A program made the position numbers and the translations under genes. A DNA stretch of 64,000 nt from Kribbella sp. NBC_01245 (GTDB taxonomy: Bacteria; Actinomycetota; Actinomycetes; Propionibacteriales; Kribbellaceae). A model generated the notes under the pieces. The model ran no database searches. It was given only the letters and a program-made list of their open reading frames with translations, and was not told where the DNA came from. The DNA is taken from contig NZ_CP108487.1 of the NCBI RefSeq assembly GCF_036226525.1, positions 1,674,001 to 1,738,000 on the forward strand, in the 5' to 3' direction. Shown piece after piece: positions 51,860 through 61,121 of this stretch. Within the stretch, counting starts at the first letter, position 1; every line of letters begins with the position of its first letter.

Positions 51860-54800
51860 ATGTCCCCAATACCTAGAAATACCAGCCTGCGGCGATCGTT
51901 GCCGCGGGCCGGTCTGATCATGGCGACCAGCCTCGCGCTGATCGCCGGCCTCTACGGCCCGGCCGCGCAGGCGACTCCGGCCGCGATCGCGAAGGACCCC
52001 GACTGGACTCCGGCAAAGCTGAAGTCCGTTCCGGTCAAGGAGGCCGCGACCAAGCCGGCGCCGATCGACGCCGGCGCCAAGCTGGACGTCACCGGTACGC
52101 CGAAGGTGGTCTGGCCCGGAGCCGGTACGGCGGACGCGGTGCCCGTCGCGGACGGCGATCCGCGCGTGACGCCTGCCCCCACCCAGCGTGGTCCGCTGAC
52201 CCCCACCGAACTCGCGAAGGGCCGGGCGGGAGACCTGCCCGTCTGGGTCGGCGTCCCTCGCGGCCGTGCCATTGGGGCGGCGAAGGCGACGTCGGCGGAC
52301 GCAGTACCAGGCAAGGTGCGAGTCCAGTCGCTCGGGCGTCAGGGGAATCAGCTGGTCCTCAAGGTCGGGCGTAGTGACGGAGTCCGCGCGGCCGGCCGGG
52401 CCGAGCTCCGCGTGAACTACCAGCAGTTCCGGCACACCTTCGGTGGCGACTGGGCGCTTCGCTTGCGGATGTACAAGGTGCCGGACTGCCTCGCCACCGC
52501 GCAGGCAACTGGCAAGGCGCCTGCTGCTGGTTGTGTGTTGGAGGAGCTGCCGACGTTGAACGACGGCTCGGACGAGCTCGCGGCCGACGTACCAGTGGCC
52601 GCGGACGGCGCCACGCCCGGCACGTTCGTCGTACAGGCTGCTGCTGCCAGTGGTGGCGGTGACTTCAAGGCGACGTCACTGAAGCCGTCGGCGACTTGGA
52701 CCGTTGGTGGTTCGGCTGGTGACTTCAACTGGTCGTACCCGCTGAAGTCGCCGCCGGGTCTCGGTGGGCCGGTGCCGCAGGTGGACATCAACTACTCCTC
52801 TGGTGGCGTTGACGGCCGTACGGCTGCGACGAACAACCAGCCGTCGTGGGTCGGCGAGGGGTTCGAGTTCTCGCCGGGTGGTTCCATCGAGCGCAAGTAC
52901 GCCTCGTGCGCGTCGAAGTCGGAGAAGACCGGTAACAACGGCTCGGCCATCACCGGTGACCTGTGCTTCGCTACCGACAACGCCACGTTCTCGCTTAATG
53001 GCAAGGGCGGCGAGCTGGTCCTCGACGACACCACCAAGAAGTGGCACCCGCGCAACGACGACGGGTCGACGATCGAGCGGATCACCGACACCACCAAGGA
53101 GAACGGCGACAACGACGGCGAGTACTGGCTGCTGACCTCGAAGGACGGCACGAAGTACTACTTCGGCCTGAACAAGGTCACCGGGTACGACGCCGCGCCG
53201 GTGAAGGAGACCACCAACTCCACGTTCACCGTGCCGGTCTTCGGCAACCACGGCGGCGAGCCCTGCAACAAGGCGACCTTCGTCACCTCGTGGTGCGACC
53301 AGGCCTACAAGTGGAACCTCGACTACGTCGTCGACCGCAACGGCAACACCATGACGTTGTTCTACGACAAGGAGGACAACTTCTACGGCCGGAACGCGAC
53401 CAAGACCACGGTCAGCAAGTACACCCGGGCCGGCAACGTGAAGCGGATCGAGTACGGCCAGCGTGACGGCGCCGTCCTCACCAGCGAGCCGGTCGCGCAG
53501 GTGCTGTTCACCACCGCGCCGCGCTGCGTGCCGGGCACTGCCTGCACCGCCGCCGACTACCCGGACACTCCGCTCGACCAGGAGTGCACGTCGTCGACGA
53601 GCTGCGAGAAGTTCAACCCGACCTTCTGGACCAAGAAGCGGCTGATCAAGATCGGCACCCAGGTCTGGCGGGCGAGCGAGAACAGGTTCACCGATGTCGA
53701 GGCGTGGAACCTGCGCCAGTCGTTCCGTGACCCCGGTGACAACACCAAGCCGGGCCTCTGGCTGGACGCGATCTCCGAAGAGGGTCTGGTCGGTGCACCG
53801 CAGGCGATGCCCGAGGTCAACTTCGACAGCATCCAGTTGGCCAACCGCGTCGACCCGGTCGGTGACGCGCAGCCGCCGATGAACTGGCTGCGGGTCAACA
53901 CCGTCACCTACGGCAGTGGTGGCGTGATCAAGATCGACTACAGCCCGCAGGACTGCAAGCCGGGCGACGTACCGGCGCCGGACACCAACGGCCGTCGCTG
54001 CCACCCGATGAAGTGGACGCCGACCAACGACACCGAGCGCACCGACTGGTTCCACAAGTACGTCGTGGCGAAGGTGACCGAAAGCGACCGCTTCCTCAGC
54101 ACCCAGCCGGTCGTGACCGAGGTCCAGTACCTCTCGCAGCCGGCCTGGCGCCACGATGACGAGGACGGCCTGGTCGAGATCGGGGCGAAGACCTGGTCGA
54201 GCTGGCGCGGGTACGACCACGTCAAGGTGATCAAGGGACACCCGGACGGTGGTACGCAGTCGGTCACCGAGTCGCGCTACTTCCGCGGCATGGATGGCGA
54301 CAAGCTCGCCGGCGGTGGCGTGAAGGACGTCAAGATCGTCGACTCCGAGGGTAAGCAGCTCGACGACCTGCTGCCGCTGGCGGGACAGCTGCGCGAGCAG
54401 ACGACGTACAACGGCAGTGAGATCGTCGACCGGACCATCAACGACCAGTGGGTGTCCGCACCGACTGCGACGCGGGTGAAGCCGTGGGCGACTGTCAGCT
54501 CGTTCCAGGTCGAACAGGCCGGTAACAAGCAGGTCCAGACCGTCGCGGGTGGTGGGCTGCGTACGCAGGCCGCGAACAACGTCTACGACGCCGAGGGCGT
54601 GCTGCTGGCCAAGAACGACGTGAACAACGTGGCCGACACTACCGATGACACGTGCACCAAGTACGAGTACGTGAAGAACGACGCCTTGGGCATCCAGGAG
54701 ATCGTGAAGCGCGAGCTGACGGTCTCCGTCGCCTGTGACAAGCCGTTCGCCAAGGAACAGGTCGTCGCCGACAAGCGGACCTACTACGACGGTGCCGCCT

Positions 54801-55075
54801 CAGTGGACGCCGCACCGACGAAGGGCAACCCGACCAAGACGGAACGGGTCTCCGGCCACGACGCATCCGGTAACCCGATCTACGAAGTCCAGTCGACCAT
54901 GGCGTTCGACGCGCTGGGCCGGCCGACTCGGTCCACCGACGCCAAGGGTGCCGTCAGCACGACGACCTACACCCCGGCGGGCGCTGGTCCGTCACCCAGG
55001 TCTCAACGACCAAGCCGAACGGGCACACCACGACCAAGGAGGTCGAGCCCGCCTGGGGTGAGGACCTGGTGGTGA
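51860..55075 (+). CDS. RHS/YD-repeat secreted protein, N-terminal part (5' side of a frameshift)
   Basis: The first 1071 codons of a gene that continues at 55069-58269. A signal peptide (RAGLIMATSLALIAGLYGPAAQA) is followed by a Pro/Ala-rich region and the N-terminal module usual in actinobacterial RHS proteins (GLGGPVPQVDINYSSGGVDG, SWVGEGFEFSPGG). The first YD-type repeats follow, with YVVDRNGNTMTLFYD. At about base 54980 the RHS reading frame leaves this frame; the last roughly 30 residues are Arg/Pro-rich nonsense before the stop. Reading one G more in GGCGGGCGC would give YTPAGRWSVTQ and join the halves. It is therefore a frameshifted gene or a sequencing error. Confidence 0.85.
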   Translation: MSPIPRNTSLRRSLPRAGLIMATSLALIAGLYGPAAQATPAAIAKDPDWTPAKLKSVPVKEAATKPAPIDAGAKLDVTGTPKVVWPGAGTADAVPVADGDPRVTPAPTQRGPLTPTELAKGRAGDLPVWVGVPRGRAIGAAKATSADAVPGKVRVQSLGRQGNQLVLKVGRSDGVRAAGRAELRVNYQQFRHTFGGDWALRLRMYKVPDCLATAQATGKAPAAGCVLEELPTLNDGSDELAADVPVAADGATPGTFVVQAAAASGGGDFKATSLKPSATWTVGGSAGDFNWSYPLKSPPGLGGPVPQVDINYSSGGVDGRTAATNNQPSWVGEGFEFSPGGSIERKYASCASKSEKTGNNGSAITGDLCFATDNATFSLNGKGGELVLDDTTKKWHPRNDDGSTIERITDTTKENGDNDGEYWLLTSKDGTKYYFGLNKVTGYDAAPVKETTNSTFTVPVFGNHGGEPCNKATFVTSWCDQAYKWNLDYVVDRNGNTMTLFYDKEDNFYGRNATKTTVSKYTRAGNVKRIEYGQRDGAVLTSEPVAQVLFTTAPRCVPGTACTAADYPDTPLDQECTSSTSCEKFNPTFWTKKRLIKIGTQVWRASENRFTDVEAWNLRQSFRDPGDNTKPGLWLDAISEEGLVGAPQAMPEVNFDSIQLANRVDPVGDAQPPMNWLRVNTVTYGSGGVIKIDYSPQDCKPGDVPAPDTNGRRCHPMKWTPTNDTERTDWFHKYVVAKVTESDRFLSTQPVVTEVQYLSQPAWRHDDEDGLVEIGAKTWSSWRGYDHVKVIKGHPDGGTQSVTESRYFRGMDGDKLAGGGVKDVKIVDSEGKQLDDLLPLAGQLREQTTYNGSEIVDRTINDQWVSAPTATRVKPWATVSSFQVEQAGNKQVQTVAGGGLRTQAANNVYDAEGVLLAKNDVNNVADTTDDTCTKYEYVKNDALGIQEIVKRELTVSVACDKPFAKEQVVADKRTYYDGAASVDAAPTKGNPTKTERVSGHDASGNPIYEVQSTMAFDALGRPTRSTDAKGAVSTTTYTPAGAGPSPRSQRPSRTGTPRPRRSSPPGVRTWW

Positions 55076-58000
55076 CCGACCAGGCCGGCCGTCGCACCGA
55101 GGCCACCTACGACGCGCTCGGCCGCACCACCAAGGTGTGGACCGCCGGACGCGCCGGTACGGCCAAGACGACCAGCAAGATCGCGGGGCAGGCGTACGTC
55201 GCCGACAACGCGGCGATCCCCAACATGGAGTACGAGTACCACATCGGCGAAGGCAACGCGGCCAGCGTCGTGATCAGTAAGACCTTGCAGAGCGACGGCA
55301 GTGTTGCCGTTGGCTACGAGCTGTCGGACGGCATGCTCCGCCCGCGGCAGCAGCAGGAGCCCGCGCCGGGTGGCGGCCGGGTCATCACTGAGACGCGGTA
55401 CGACTCGCGTGGTCTCGCGATCAAGCAGTACGGCGCCTACTACAACGACCAGCCCGTGACGGAGACCGTCGCGGAACCGGTCGAGGACGCCATCCCGACC
55501 AAGAAGCTGATCAGCTTCGACGGTGCCGAGCGTCCGGTCGAGGAGACCTTCGTCTCCGGCACCACGGTGCGCTGGACCACCAAGCACAAGAACTCGGCGG
55601 ACCAGCAGACGGTCGAGCCGCCGAAGGGCCAGCAGCCGACCACGAAGGTCACCGACTCCCAGGGCCGGCTGACGGAACTCCGCCAGTTCACCGGCACGAC
55701 GGCCTCCGGCACGTACGACAAGACCTCGTACAAGTACGACGCCGCGGGCCGGCCGTTGCTGATCACCGACCCGGCCGGCAACAAGTGGACCTGGGAGTAC
55801 GACGTCCGCGGCCGCAAGGTGAAGGAGATCGACCCGGACAAGGGCACGACGACCTTCACCTACAACGAGCTCGACCAGGTCACCAGCAGCATCGACGCCC
55901 GTGGATCGAAGCTCGAGTTCAGCTACGACACCATCGGCCGCAGGTCCGCCGTTCACCAGGTCGCGCCTACGGGTGCGAAGACGCTGCTGTCCGACTGGAA
56001 GTACGACGACGTGCCGGTGGTGGGTCAGACCGGTGTCACGGCGAAGGGTTCGCCGAGCACTTCTACCCGCTGGGTGGACGGTAAGGCGTACATCACCAAG
56101 GTCACCGGCTACGACCCGTCCGGTAAGCCGCTCGGCACTGAAGTCACACTGCCGGATTCCGAAGGCGCTTTGGCCGGTACGTACAAGTTCGCCTCTACCT
56201 ACAAGGCGGACGGCGAGATCGCCTCGTCGACCGTACCGGCTGTTGGTGGTCTGCCGCAGGAGACGCTGCAGTACGGCTACAACGACAAGGACCTGCCGAC
56301 GACGCTGTCCTCGGAGCTCACCAGCTACGTGCGCAGCACCAGCTACACCGCCTTCGGTGAGGTCTCCGGTCTTACTGTCGGCGCTACCGGCGGCAAGTCC
56401 GTCAGCCACTTGTACGACTACGAGGCGGGCACACGCCGACTTACCCGGGTCACAACGTCGAAGGAGGTAGCGCCGGCACGTGTTTCCGACGTGCGCTACA
56501 GCTACGACGACGCCGGCAACATCATCAAGATCACCGATGCGCCGTCGTCGACCACCGGTGAGCCCACCGACAACCAGTGCTTCACGTACGACCACTTGCG
56601 TCGTCTCACGGGCGCGTGGACCCCGGCGAACGGCGATTGCGCCGCTGCGCCGAACAAGGACACGCTGGGCGGCCCCGCGCCGTACTGGCACTCCTGGACG
56701 TTCGACCTGACCGGTAACCGCAAGAGCGAGACGCGGACCTCCGCGAGCGGTTCCACCACGGCGACGTACGCCTACCCGGCAGCGGGTCAGGCCCGGCCGC
56801 ACGCGGTCCAGTCGGTCACCACGACCGGTACCGGCGGGGCCAAGACCGACACCTACCAGTACGACGACAGCGGCAACCTGACCAACCGGAACCTCAACGG
56901 CACGGCCGAGACCTTCAGCTGGGACGGCGAGAACGAGCTGGCCGAGGTGACCGGTGGCGGCAAGACCACGAAGTACCTGAACAACGCGGACGGGGACCGG
57001 CTGATCCGCCGCGACTCGTCGGGTGTGACCCTCTACCTGCCGGGTGACACCGAGGTCCTGCTGAAGCCGGACGGCTCGCTGCAGGGCACGCGGTACTACA
57101 AGCACGGCGAGCAGACCGTCGCGGTCCGGGTCGGCGCCAACCAGCTCAGCTGGCTCGGTGCGGACCACCACGGCACCACCACGACGGCGATCGACAACAC
57201 CGCGCAGCAGAACGTGCAGCGGCGCCGGCTCGACCCGTACGGCAACGTCCGCGGCACCGCCCCGACCGCCTGGCCGGGACAGCGTGGATTCGTCGGCGGG
57301 ACCAACGACGCCAGCACCGGGCTGGTGCATCTCGGGGCCCGGGAGTACGACCCGACGTTAGGCCGGTTCATCTCGGTCGATCCGGAGGCGAACTACCAGG
57401 ATCCGCAAACGATCAACGGGTATTCGTACTCCAACAACAGCCCGGTGACGTTCACGGACCCCGATGGAAACTCGTGGTTCAGCAACATGGTGTCGAGCGT
57501 GACCAGCTCGATCAAGTCGGTCGCGGAGACGGTCGTGACGCGAACGGTCGAGACCGTCCGGAACGTCGTGAAGACGGTCACGCCGGTGGTCAACTGGGTG
57601 CGCGACAAGGTCACCCAGGGCATTGAAGCGGTCCGGACCTTCGTGCACACCGTCAAGGAGGAGATCAAGAAGGTCGTCAAGACCATCGCGAAGGTGGTGG
57701 TCAAGAAGATCCAGACCTTCGTCAAGAAGGTCCAAGTGGTGGCGAAGAAGATCGCCTCCGCCGCCAAGACAGTGGCGAAGAAGGTCGTCAAGAACGTCCA
57801 GACAGCGGTGAAGGCCGTGGTTGATGCCGCGGTCGCGGTCGGACGTGGCATCAAGCAGTTCGCCCAGTCCGAGTTGGGCAAGACGATCCTGCATGCGGCC
57901 GCATCGTTCGCGACCGGATTCCTCGCCTCGATGGCAGCCGTCGCCTTGTGTGGTCCAGCCGCCTTGGTCTGTGCCGCGGTCGGATCGGCCGCGTTCGGCG

Positions 58001-58269
58001 GTCTGATCGGTGGTGCCCTGCACACGGGTGTGGATGCTCTCGCCGGGGAGAAGATCAGCCTCGCGAGCGTTGGCGGTCATATCACCTCGAGCATGGTGCC
58101 GAGCGCGGCCGCGGGCGTGCAGCGCAGCGTCGGCGCCACCGGCTTCGATGTCGCGAAGACGGTGTTCCGTGGTGGATGGCAGAAGCTCGGCAACAACTTC
58201 ATGAAGATCGGAGACCCCAAGAACTGGCGTCTACCGGGGATGGAGCCCACCAAGTTCCTGCCCAAGTAA
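55069..58269 (+). CDS. RHS/YD-repeat protein, C-terminal part (3' side of a frameshift)
   Basis: Continuation of the RHS protein; its true frame is already coding from about 54980 (WSVTQVSTTKPNGHTTTKEV). Many YD repeats (YDALGRTTKVW, YDVRGRKVKEIDPD, YDTIGRRSAVHQV, YDDAGNIIKITD) lead to the core end AREYDPTLGRFISVDPEANY. After DPDGN comes a variable C-terminus. A 110-residue Lys/Val-rich amphipathic stretch (about 57500-57880) is followed by a hydrophobic glycine-zipper segment (ASFATGFLASMAAVALCG...GGLIGGALHTG) and about 60 further residues. No known toxin domain is seen, and no immunity gene follows; a terminator comes 12 nt after the stop. Confidence 0.85.
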   Translation: MVTDQAGRRTEATYDALGRTTKVWTAGRAGTAKTTSKIAGQAYVADNAAIPNMEYEYHIGEGNAASVVISKTLQSDGSVAVGYELSDGMLRPRQQQEPAPGGGRVITETRYDSRGLAIKQYGAYYNDQPVTETVAEPVEDAIPTKKLISFDGAERPVEETFVSGTTVRWTTKHKNSADQQTVEPPKGQQPTTKVTDSQGRLTELRQFTGTTASGTYDKTSYKYDAAGRPLLITDPAGNKWTWEYDVRGRKVKEIDPDKGTTTFTYNELDQVTSSIDARGSKLEFSYDTIGRRSAVHQVAPTGAKTLLSDWKYDDVPVVGQTGVTAKGSPSTSTRWVDGKAYITKVTGYDPSGKPLGTEVTLPDSEGALAGTYKFASTYKADGEIASSTVPAVGGLPQETLQYGYNDKDLPTTLSSELTSYVRSTSYTAFGEVSGLTVGATGGKSVSHLYDYEAGTRRLTRVTTSKEVAPARVSDVRYSYDDAGNIIKITDAPSSTTGEPTDNQCFTYDHLRRLTGAWTPANGDCAAAPNKDTLGGPAPYWHSWTFDLTGNRKSETRTSASGSTTATYAYPAAGQARPHAVQSVTTTGTGGAKTDTYQYDDSGNLTNRNLNGTAETFSWDGENELAEVTGGGKTTKYLNNADGDRLIRRDSSGVTLYLPGDTEVLLKPDGSLQGTRYYKHGEQTVAVRVGANQLSWLGADHHGTTTTAIDNTAQQNVQRRRLDPYGNVRGTAPTAWPGQRGFVGGTNDASTGLVHLGAREYDPTLGRFISVDPEANYQDPQTINGYSYSNNSPVTFTDPDGNSWFSNMVSSVTSSIKSVAETVVTRTVETVRNVVKTVTPVVNWVRDKVTQGIEAVRTFVHTVKEEIKKVVKTIAKVVVKKIQTFVKKVQVVAKKIASAAKTVAKKVVKNVQTAVKAVVDAAVAVGRGIKQFAQSELGKTILHAAASFATGFLASMAAVALCGPAALVCAAVGSAAFGGLIGGALHTGVDALAGEKISLASVGGHITSSMVPSAAAGVQRSVGATGFDVAKTVFRGGWQKLGNNFMKIGDPKNWRLPGMEPTKFLPK

Positions 58270-58280
58270 CCGTTTAGCCG

Positions 58281-58311
58281 GACCCCCGTCTCCTTGGTGG
58301 AGGCGGGGGTC
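58281..58311. terminator. Bidirectional terminator after the RHS gene
   Basis: A 13-bp stem GACCCCCGTCTCC / GGAGGCGGGGGTC (one G-T pair) with loop TTGGT, between the RHS stop and the stop of the convergent glucosidase gene. Confidence 0.8.
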
Positions 58312-58314
58312 TCG

Positions 58315-60405
58315 CTATGTCTGGATGGTCAGGCCTTCGGGCGCGGCGAGGATCGTCAGCTGGCCGTCGTCGACGCGTAGCGATAGTCGCTCGTCGCCGA
58401 TGCGCAGGCCGTGCAGCTCCAGCCGCCGCCAGGGGAACGGGTCGGCCGGCGTGATGCGCAGTACGCCCGCGGGGACGTCCGGCTCGATGCCGAGCGCCGC
58501 CACCACGACCGCGATCGCCGATGCCGCGGCCCACGCCTGTGGACGGCAGGCCAGCGGGTACGGCGTGGGGGTCCGCTCGCCGCCGAGTCCGTCGTACAGC
58601 TCGGGCAGTCGGTAGCCGAACGACTCGGCCGCCTTGGTCAATCCCGTCACGAACGACCGTGCGACGTCGGCGTAGCCAGCCGCGGTTGGGGTTTCCGTAC
58701 TCGCGTTGGTGTTGGCGGCGGCGTACAGGCCGGTGATGGCGATGGCGGTGTCGTGGGGCCAGACGCTGCCGGTGTGGTAGCCGAGCGGGTTGAATCTGGT
58801 GGCGTTGTTCGAGAGCGTGCGTAGGCCGTAGCCGCTGTCGAGGTCCGGTTGGCTGAGGCGATGGGCGACTGCTGCCTCTTCGTGAGGGTCGAGTAGGCCG
58901 GTGCCGAGGAGGTGGCCCATGTTCGAGGCGGCTCCTGCGACCGGTCGTTTGTGTGCGTCGAGGGCGATGGCTGGGTAGCCCTCGACCCAGAAGGCTTCGC
59001 GGAAGCGCTCCTTCAACGAAGCTGCCCAGTCGCGCCATTCATCACCCGGCCGCTCCTCGGCTGGCTCGGCGAAGGCGGTCAGCAGGTCGGCGCCGGCCAA
59101 CGCGGCGGCATAGGCGTATGCCTGCACCTCGGAGAGCGCGATCGGCGCTTCCGCGAGCGTCCCGTCGGGCCATTGCACGGCGTCGACCGAGTCCTTCCAG
59201 CCCTGGTTGGCCAAGCCGTGCCCCGACGTGTCGATGTACTCGAGGAAGCCGTCGCCATCCGGATCCGCCTCATCCCGGATCCAGGCGAGCGCCTTCTCGA
59301 CCGTGGGCAGCAACGCCTCGACCTCGGCGGCCGGCATCCCCCAGCGCCAGGCCTTGTGCAACGTCGTGATCCACAAGGGCGTTGCGTCGTGGGTGCCGTA
59401 GTACGCCGCCGGCAGAACCAGCCCGCTGCCATGATCCGCGACGGCCTCGCGAAGCTCGTGCGGGATCTTCCCCGGCTGCTCGGCCGCATCGGCGTCGTGC
59501 CGCGAACCCTGCCAACGCGCGAGCACCCGCAACGTCCCGGCGGCCAGCCCCGGATCGACCGCGACCAGCATCGACGCCGAAATCAGGGAATCCCTTCCGA
59601 ACAAGGTCAAATACCAAGGCGGCCCAGCACCCAGATACCGATCCTCGCCGGCACTCAACATCAACCCGGCCACATCATCGAGCGACCGCTCCACCCATCG
59701 CCCAACCCGCGAGTCGTCACACTCGACCGAAACCCCGTCGGGCTGACCGTTGTACGTCGGACGGCTGGCCGGAGGCGCGATCGCGAAACCTTCGCCGGGC
59801 TCGACTGTCAGGCCGACGTGGTAACCGATCGTCGTCGACTCCCCCACGGGCGTGCGGCATTGCCAGCGGGCCTCGGTCACGCCATCGGGCAGGACGATGA
59901 GCACGGCCGGGGCAGGGTCCAGTGTCACCGTGACCTCGACACCATCACCGCGCCAAGTCAGGGTGTTGCCGTCAGTCTCCACCGGGCATAGCGCCAATTC
60001 CGCAGCGGCGCCGCTGCGGACCATCGCCGTACCCGCCAGGTCGGTGCCCAGGGCAACAATCAGGTCATACTCGATCTCCTCGGTCGAACGGTTCACCACC
60101 TCGATGGACTCACGCATCCCCTTTACACTCAGCTCGCGGTCACGCCCGACCGTCACCGTCAGGTCATGCCCCGGATCGCCCAGCCCCGGAACCACCGCGT
60201 CGTACCGAACAGAGCCCCCGTCGTACTCGTCGAGATGAACCGGCACGGGCGCCTCACCACCGACACTAAGACGCGCCACCGACAGAATTCGGTGATCGGC
60301 CACGAACACCCCCTCCGCACCGGTCCCGGTCAGTTGACCCGACCGCGGCGACAGCACCACCCAGGGCGCGGCGAGCGTGACGACGAGCTCGTGCAAATAC
60401 GTCAT
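58315..60405 (-). CDS. Amylo-alpha-1,6-glucosidase/glycogen-debranching-type glycoside hydrolase
   Basis: A 696-aa cytosolic protein. Residues 1-200 are the N-terminal GDE_N_bis-type beta domain (FVADHRILSVARLSVGG, EYDGGSVRYDAVV). The (alpha/alpha)6-barrel follows, with PWYLTLFGRDSLISASML, KIPHELR, YYGTHDATPLWITTLHKAWRWG, DSVDAVQWPDG and GSVWPHDTAIAITGLY; the GRDS, WPHD and QGWKDS acidic residues are candidates for catalysis. The family trims branched alpha-glucans or related oligosaccharides. It is a single gene on the minus strand, divergent from the DUF456 gene. Confidence 0.88.
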   Translation of the reverse strand: MTYLHELVVTLAAPWVVLSPRSGQLTGTGAEGVFVADHRILSVARLSVGGEAPVPVHLDEYDGGSVRYDAVVPGLGDPGHDLTVTVGRDRELSVKGMRESIEVVNRSTEEIEYDLIVALGTDLAGTAMVRSGAAAELALCPVETDGNTLTWRGDGVEVTVTLDPAPAVLIVLPDGVTEARWQCRTPVGESTTIGYHVGLTVEPGEGFAIAPPASRPTYNGQPDGVSVECDDSRVGRWVERSLDDVAGLMLSAGEDRYLGAGPPWYLTLFGRDSLISASMLVAVDPGLAAGTLRVLARWQGSRHDADAAEQPGKIPHELREAVADHGSGLVLPAAYYGTHDATPLWITTLHKAWRWGMPAAEVEALLPTVEKALAWIRDEADPDGDGFLEYIDTSGHGLANQGWKDSVDAVQWPDGTLAEAPIALSEVQAYAYAAALAGADLLTAFAEPAEERPGDEWRDWAASLKERFREAFWVEGYPAIALDAHKRPVAGAASNMGHLLGTGLLDPHEEAAVAHRLSQPDLDSGYGLRTLSNNATRFNPLGYHTGSVWPHDTAIAITGLYAAANTNASTETPTAAGYADVARSFVTGLTKAAESFGYRLPELYDGLGGERTPTPYPLACRPQAWAAASAIAVVVAALGIEPDVPAGVLRITPADPFPWRRLELHGLRIGDERLSLRVDDGQLTILAAPEGLTIQT

Positions 60406-60498
60406 TCCTCCACACTAGGGAGCCCGTCCATCACCCGCAGGCCCGGGCGATCCCGAGCCGCGCGCGTCGGCGGCTGGTGGTACCGGTGATACGGCAGA

Positions 60499-60990
60499 GT
60501 GGCGTTCGTGAATGACTTCGCCCTGGTCCTGGTCGGTATCGCGATCTTCGTCGGCATCGTGGGAATCGTCATCCCGATCCTGCCCGGCGCGATCCTGAGC
60601 TGGGCCGCGATCGGAGTCTGGGCGTTCGAGGAGCAGTCCGCCACCGGCTGGACCGTGCTGGCCATCGCGACCGCGTTCATCGGCGCCAGCCAGGTGGTCA
60701 AGTACATCGTGCCCGAGCGCAAGCTCCGCGACGCCGGCGTCCCCCGGCGCTCGACGCTGATCGGCGTGCTGCTCGGCATCGTCGGGTTCTTCGTCATCCC
60801 CGTCGTCGGCATGTTCATCGGCTTCCCGCTCGGCGTCTACCTGTCCGAACGCCACCGCCTCGGCAACCACGACACCGCCTGGGAGTCGACCAAGCACGCC
60901 CTCCGGGTCACCGGCCTCTCGATCCTGATCGAGTTCACCGGCACCGCCCTGGCCGCCGCCACCTGGCTGATCGCGGTCCTCTTCCTCTGA
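60499..60990 (+). CDS. DUF456-family membrane protein
   Basis: A 163-aa protein with about four membrane helices. It shows VGIVGIVIPILPGAILSWAA (the DUF456 proline-glycine helix break), a cytosolic loop VPERKLRDAGVPRRSTLIG, GFFVIPVVGMFIGFPLGVYL, and a final helix. The ILPG and glycine-rich second hairpin define the family, whose function is unknown. Starts at GTG 60499 (alternative GTG 60508). Confidence 0.85.
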   Translation: MAFVNDFALVLVGIAIFVGIVGIVIPILPGAILSWAAIGVWAFEEQSATGWTVLAIATAFIGASQVVKYIVPERKLRDAGVPRRSTLIGVLLGIVGFFVIPVVGMFIGFPLGVYLSERHRLGNHDTAWESTKHALRVTGLSILIEFTGTALAAATWLIAVLFL

Positions 60991-61003
60991 CCTCCACGCC
61001 CGA

Positions 61004-61025
61004 TTGCCAGGGTTTTGCCAGGTTC
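61004..61025 (+). promoter_or_regulatory. 11-bp direct repeat TTGCCAGG-NNN x2, predicted OmpR-type operator
   Basis: TTGCCAGGGTT (61004-61014) and TTGCCAGGTTC (61015-61025) are head-to-tail, 97 nt before the DUF5666-like gene. The same motif at the same 11-bp period lies upstream of the MacAB-type operon (12769-12790). TCTTAGG starts 17 nt after the second TTGCCA. The OmpR-family regulator encoded at 61795 is the obvious candidate binder. Confidence 0.65.
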
Positions 61026-61121
61026 GTCGGAGGTCTGTCTTAGGTCGGGCGGGCAGCGTTGAGTAGGTATGGCACCGGCTACCCCTTCACCGGTGCATGA
61101 CCTACGGGAGGCAGTGCACAG

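Noticed and set aside
54960..55000. Programmed -1 ribosomal frameshifting in the RHS gene
   Set aside because: No canonical X-XXY-YYZ slippery heptamer in the correct frame, and no obvious stimulatory hairpin was found; a G-run indel is simpler.
55003..57330. A 775-codon antisense frame across the RHS gene
   Set aside because: Arg/Val/Gly-rich shadow of the YD repeats, without domain similarity.
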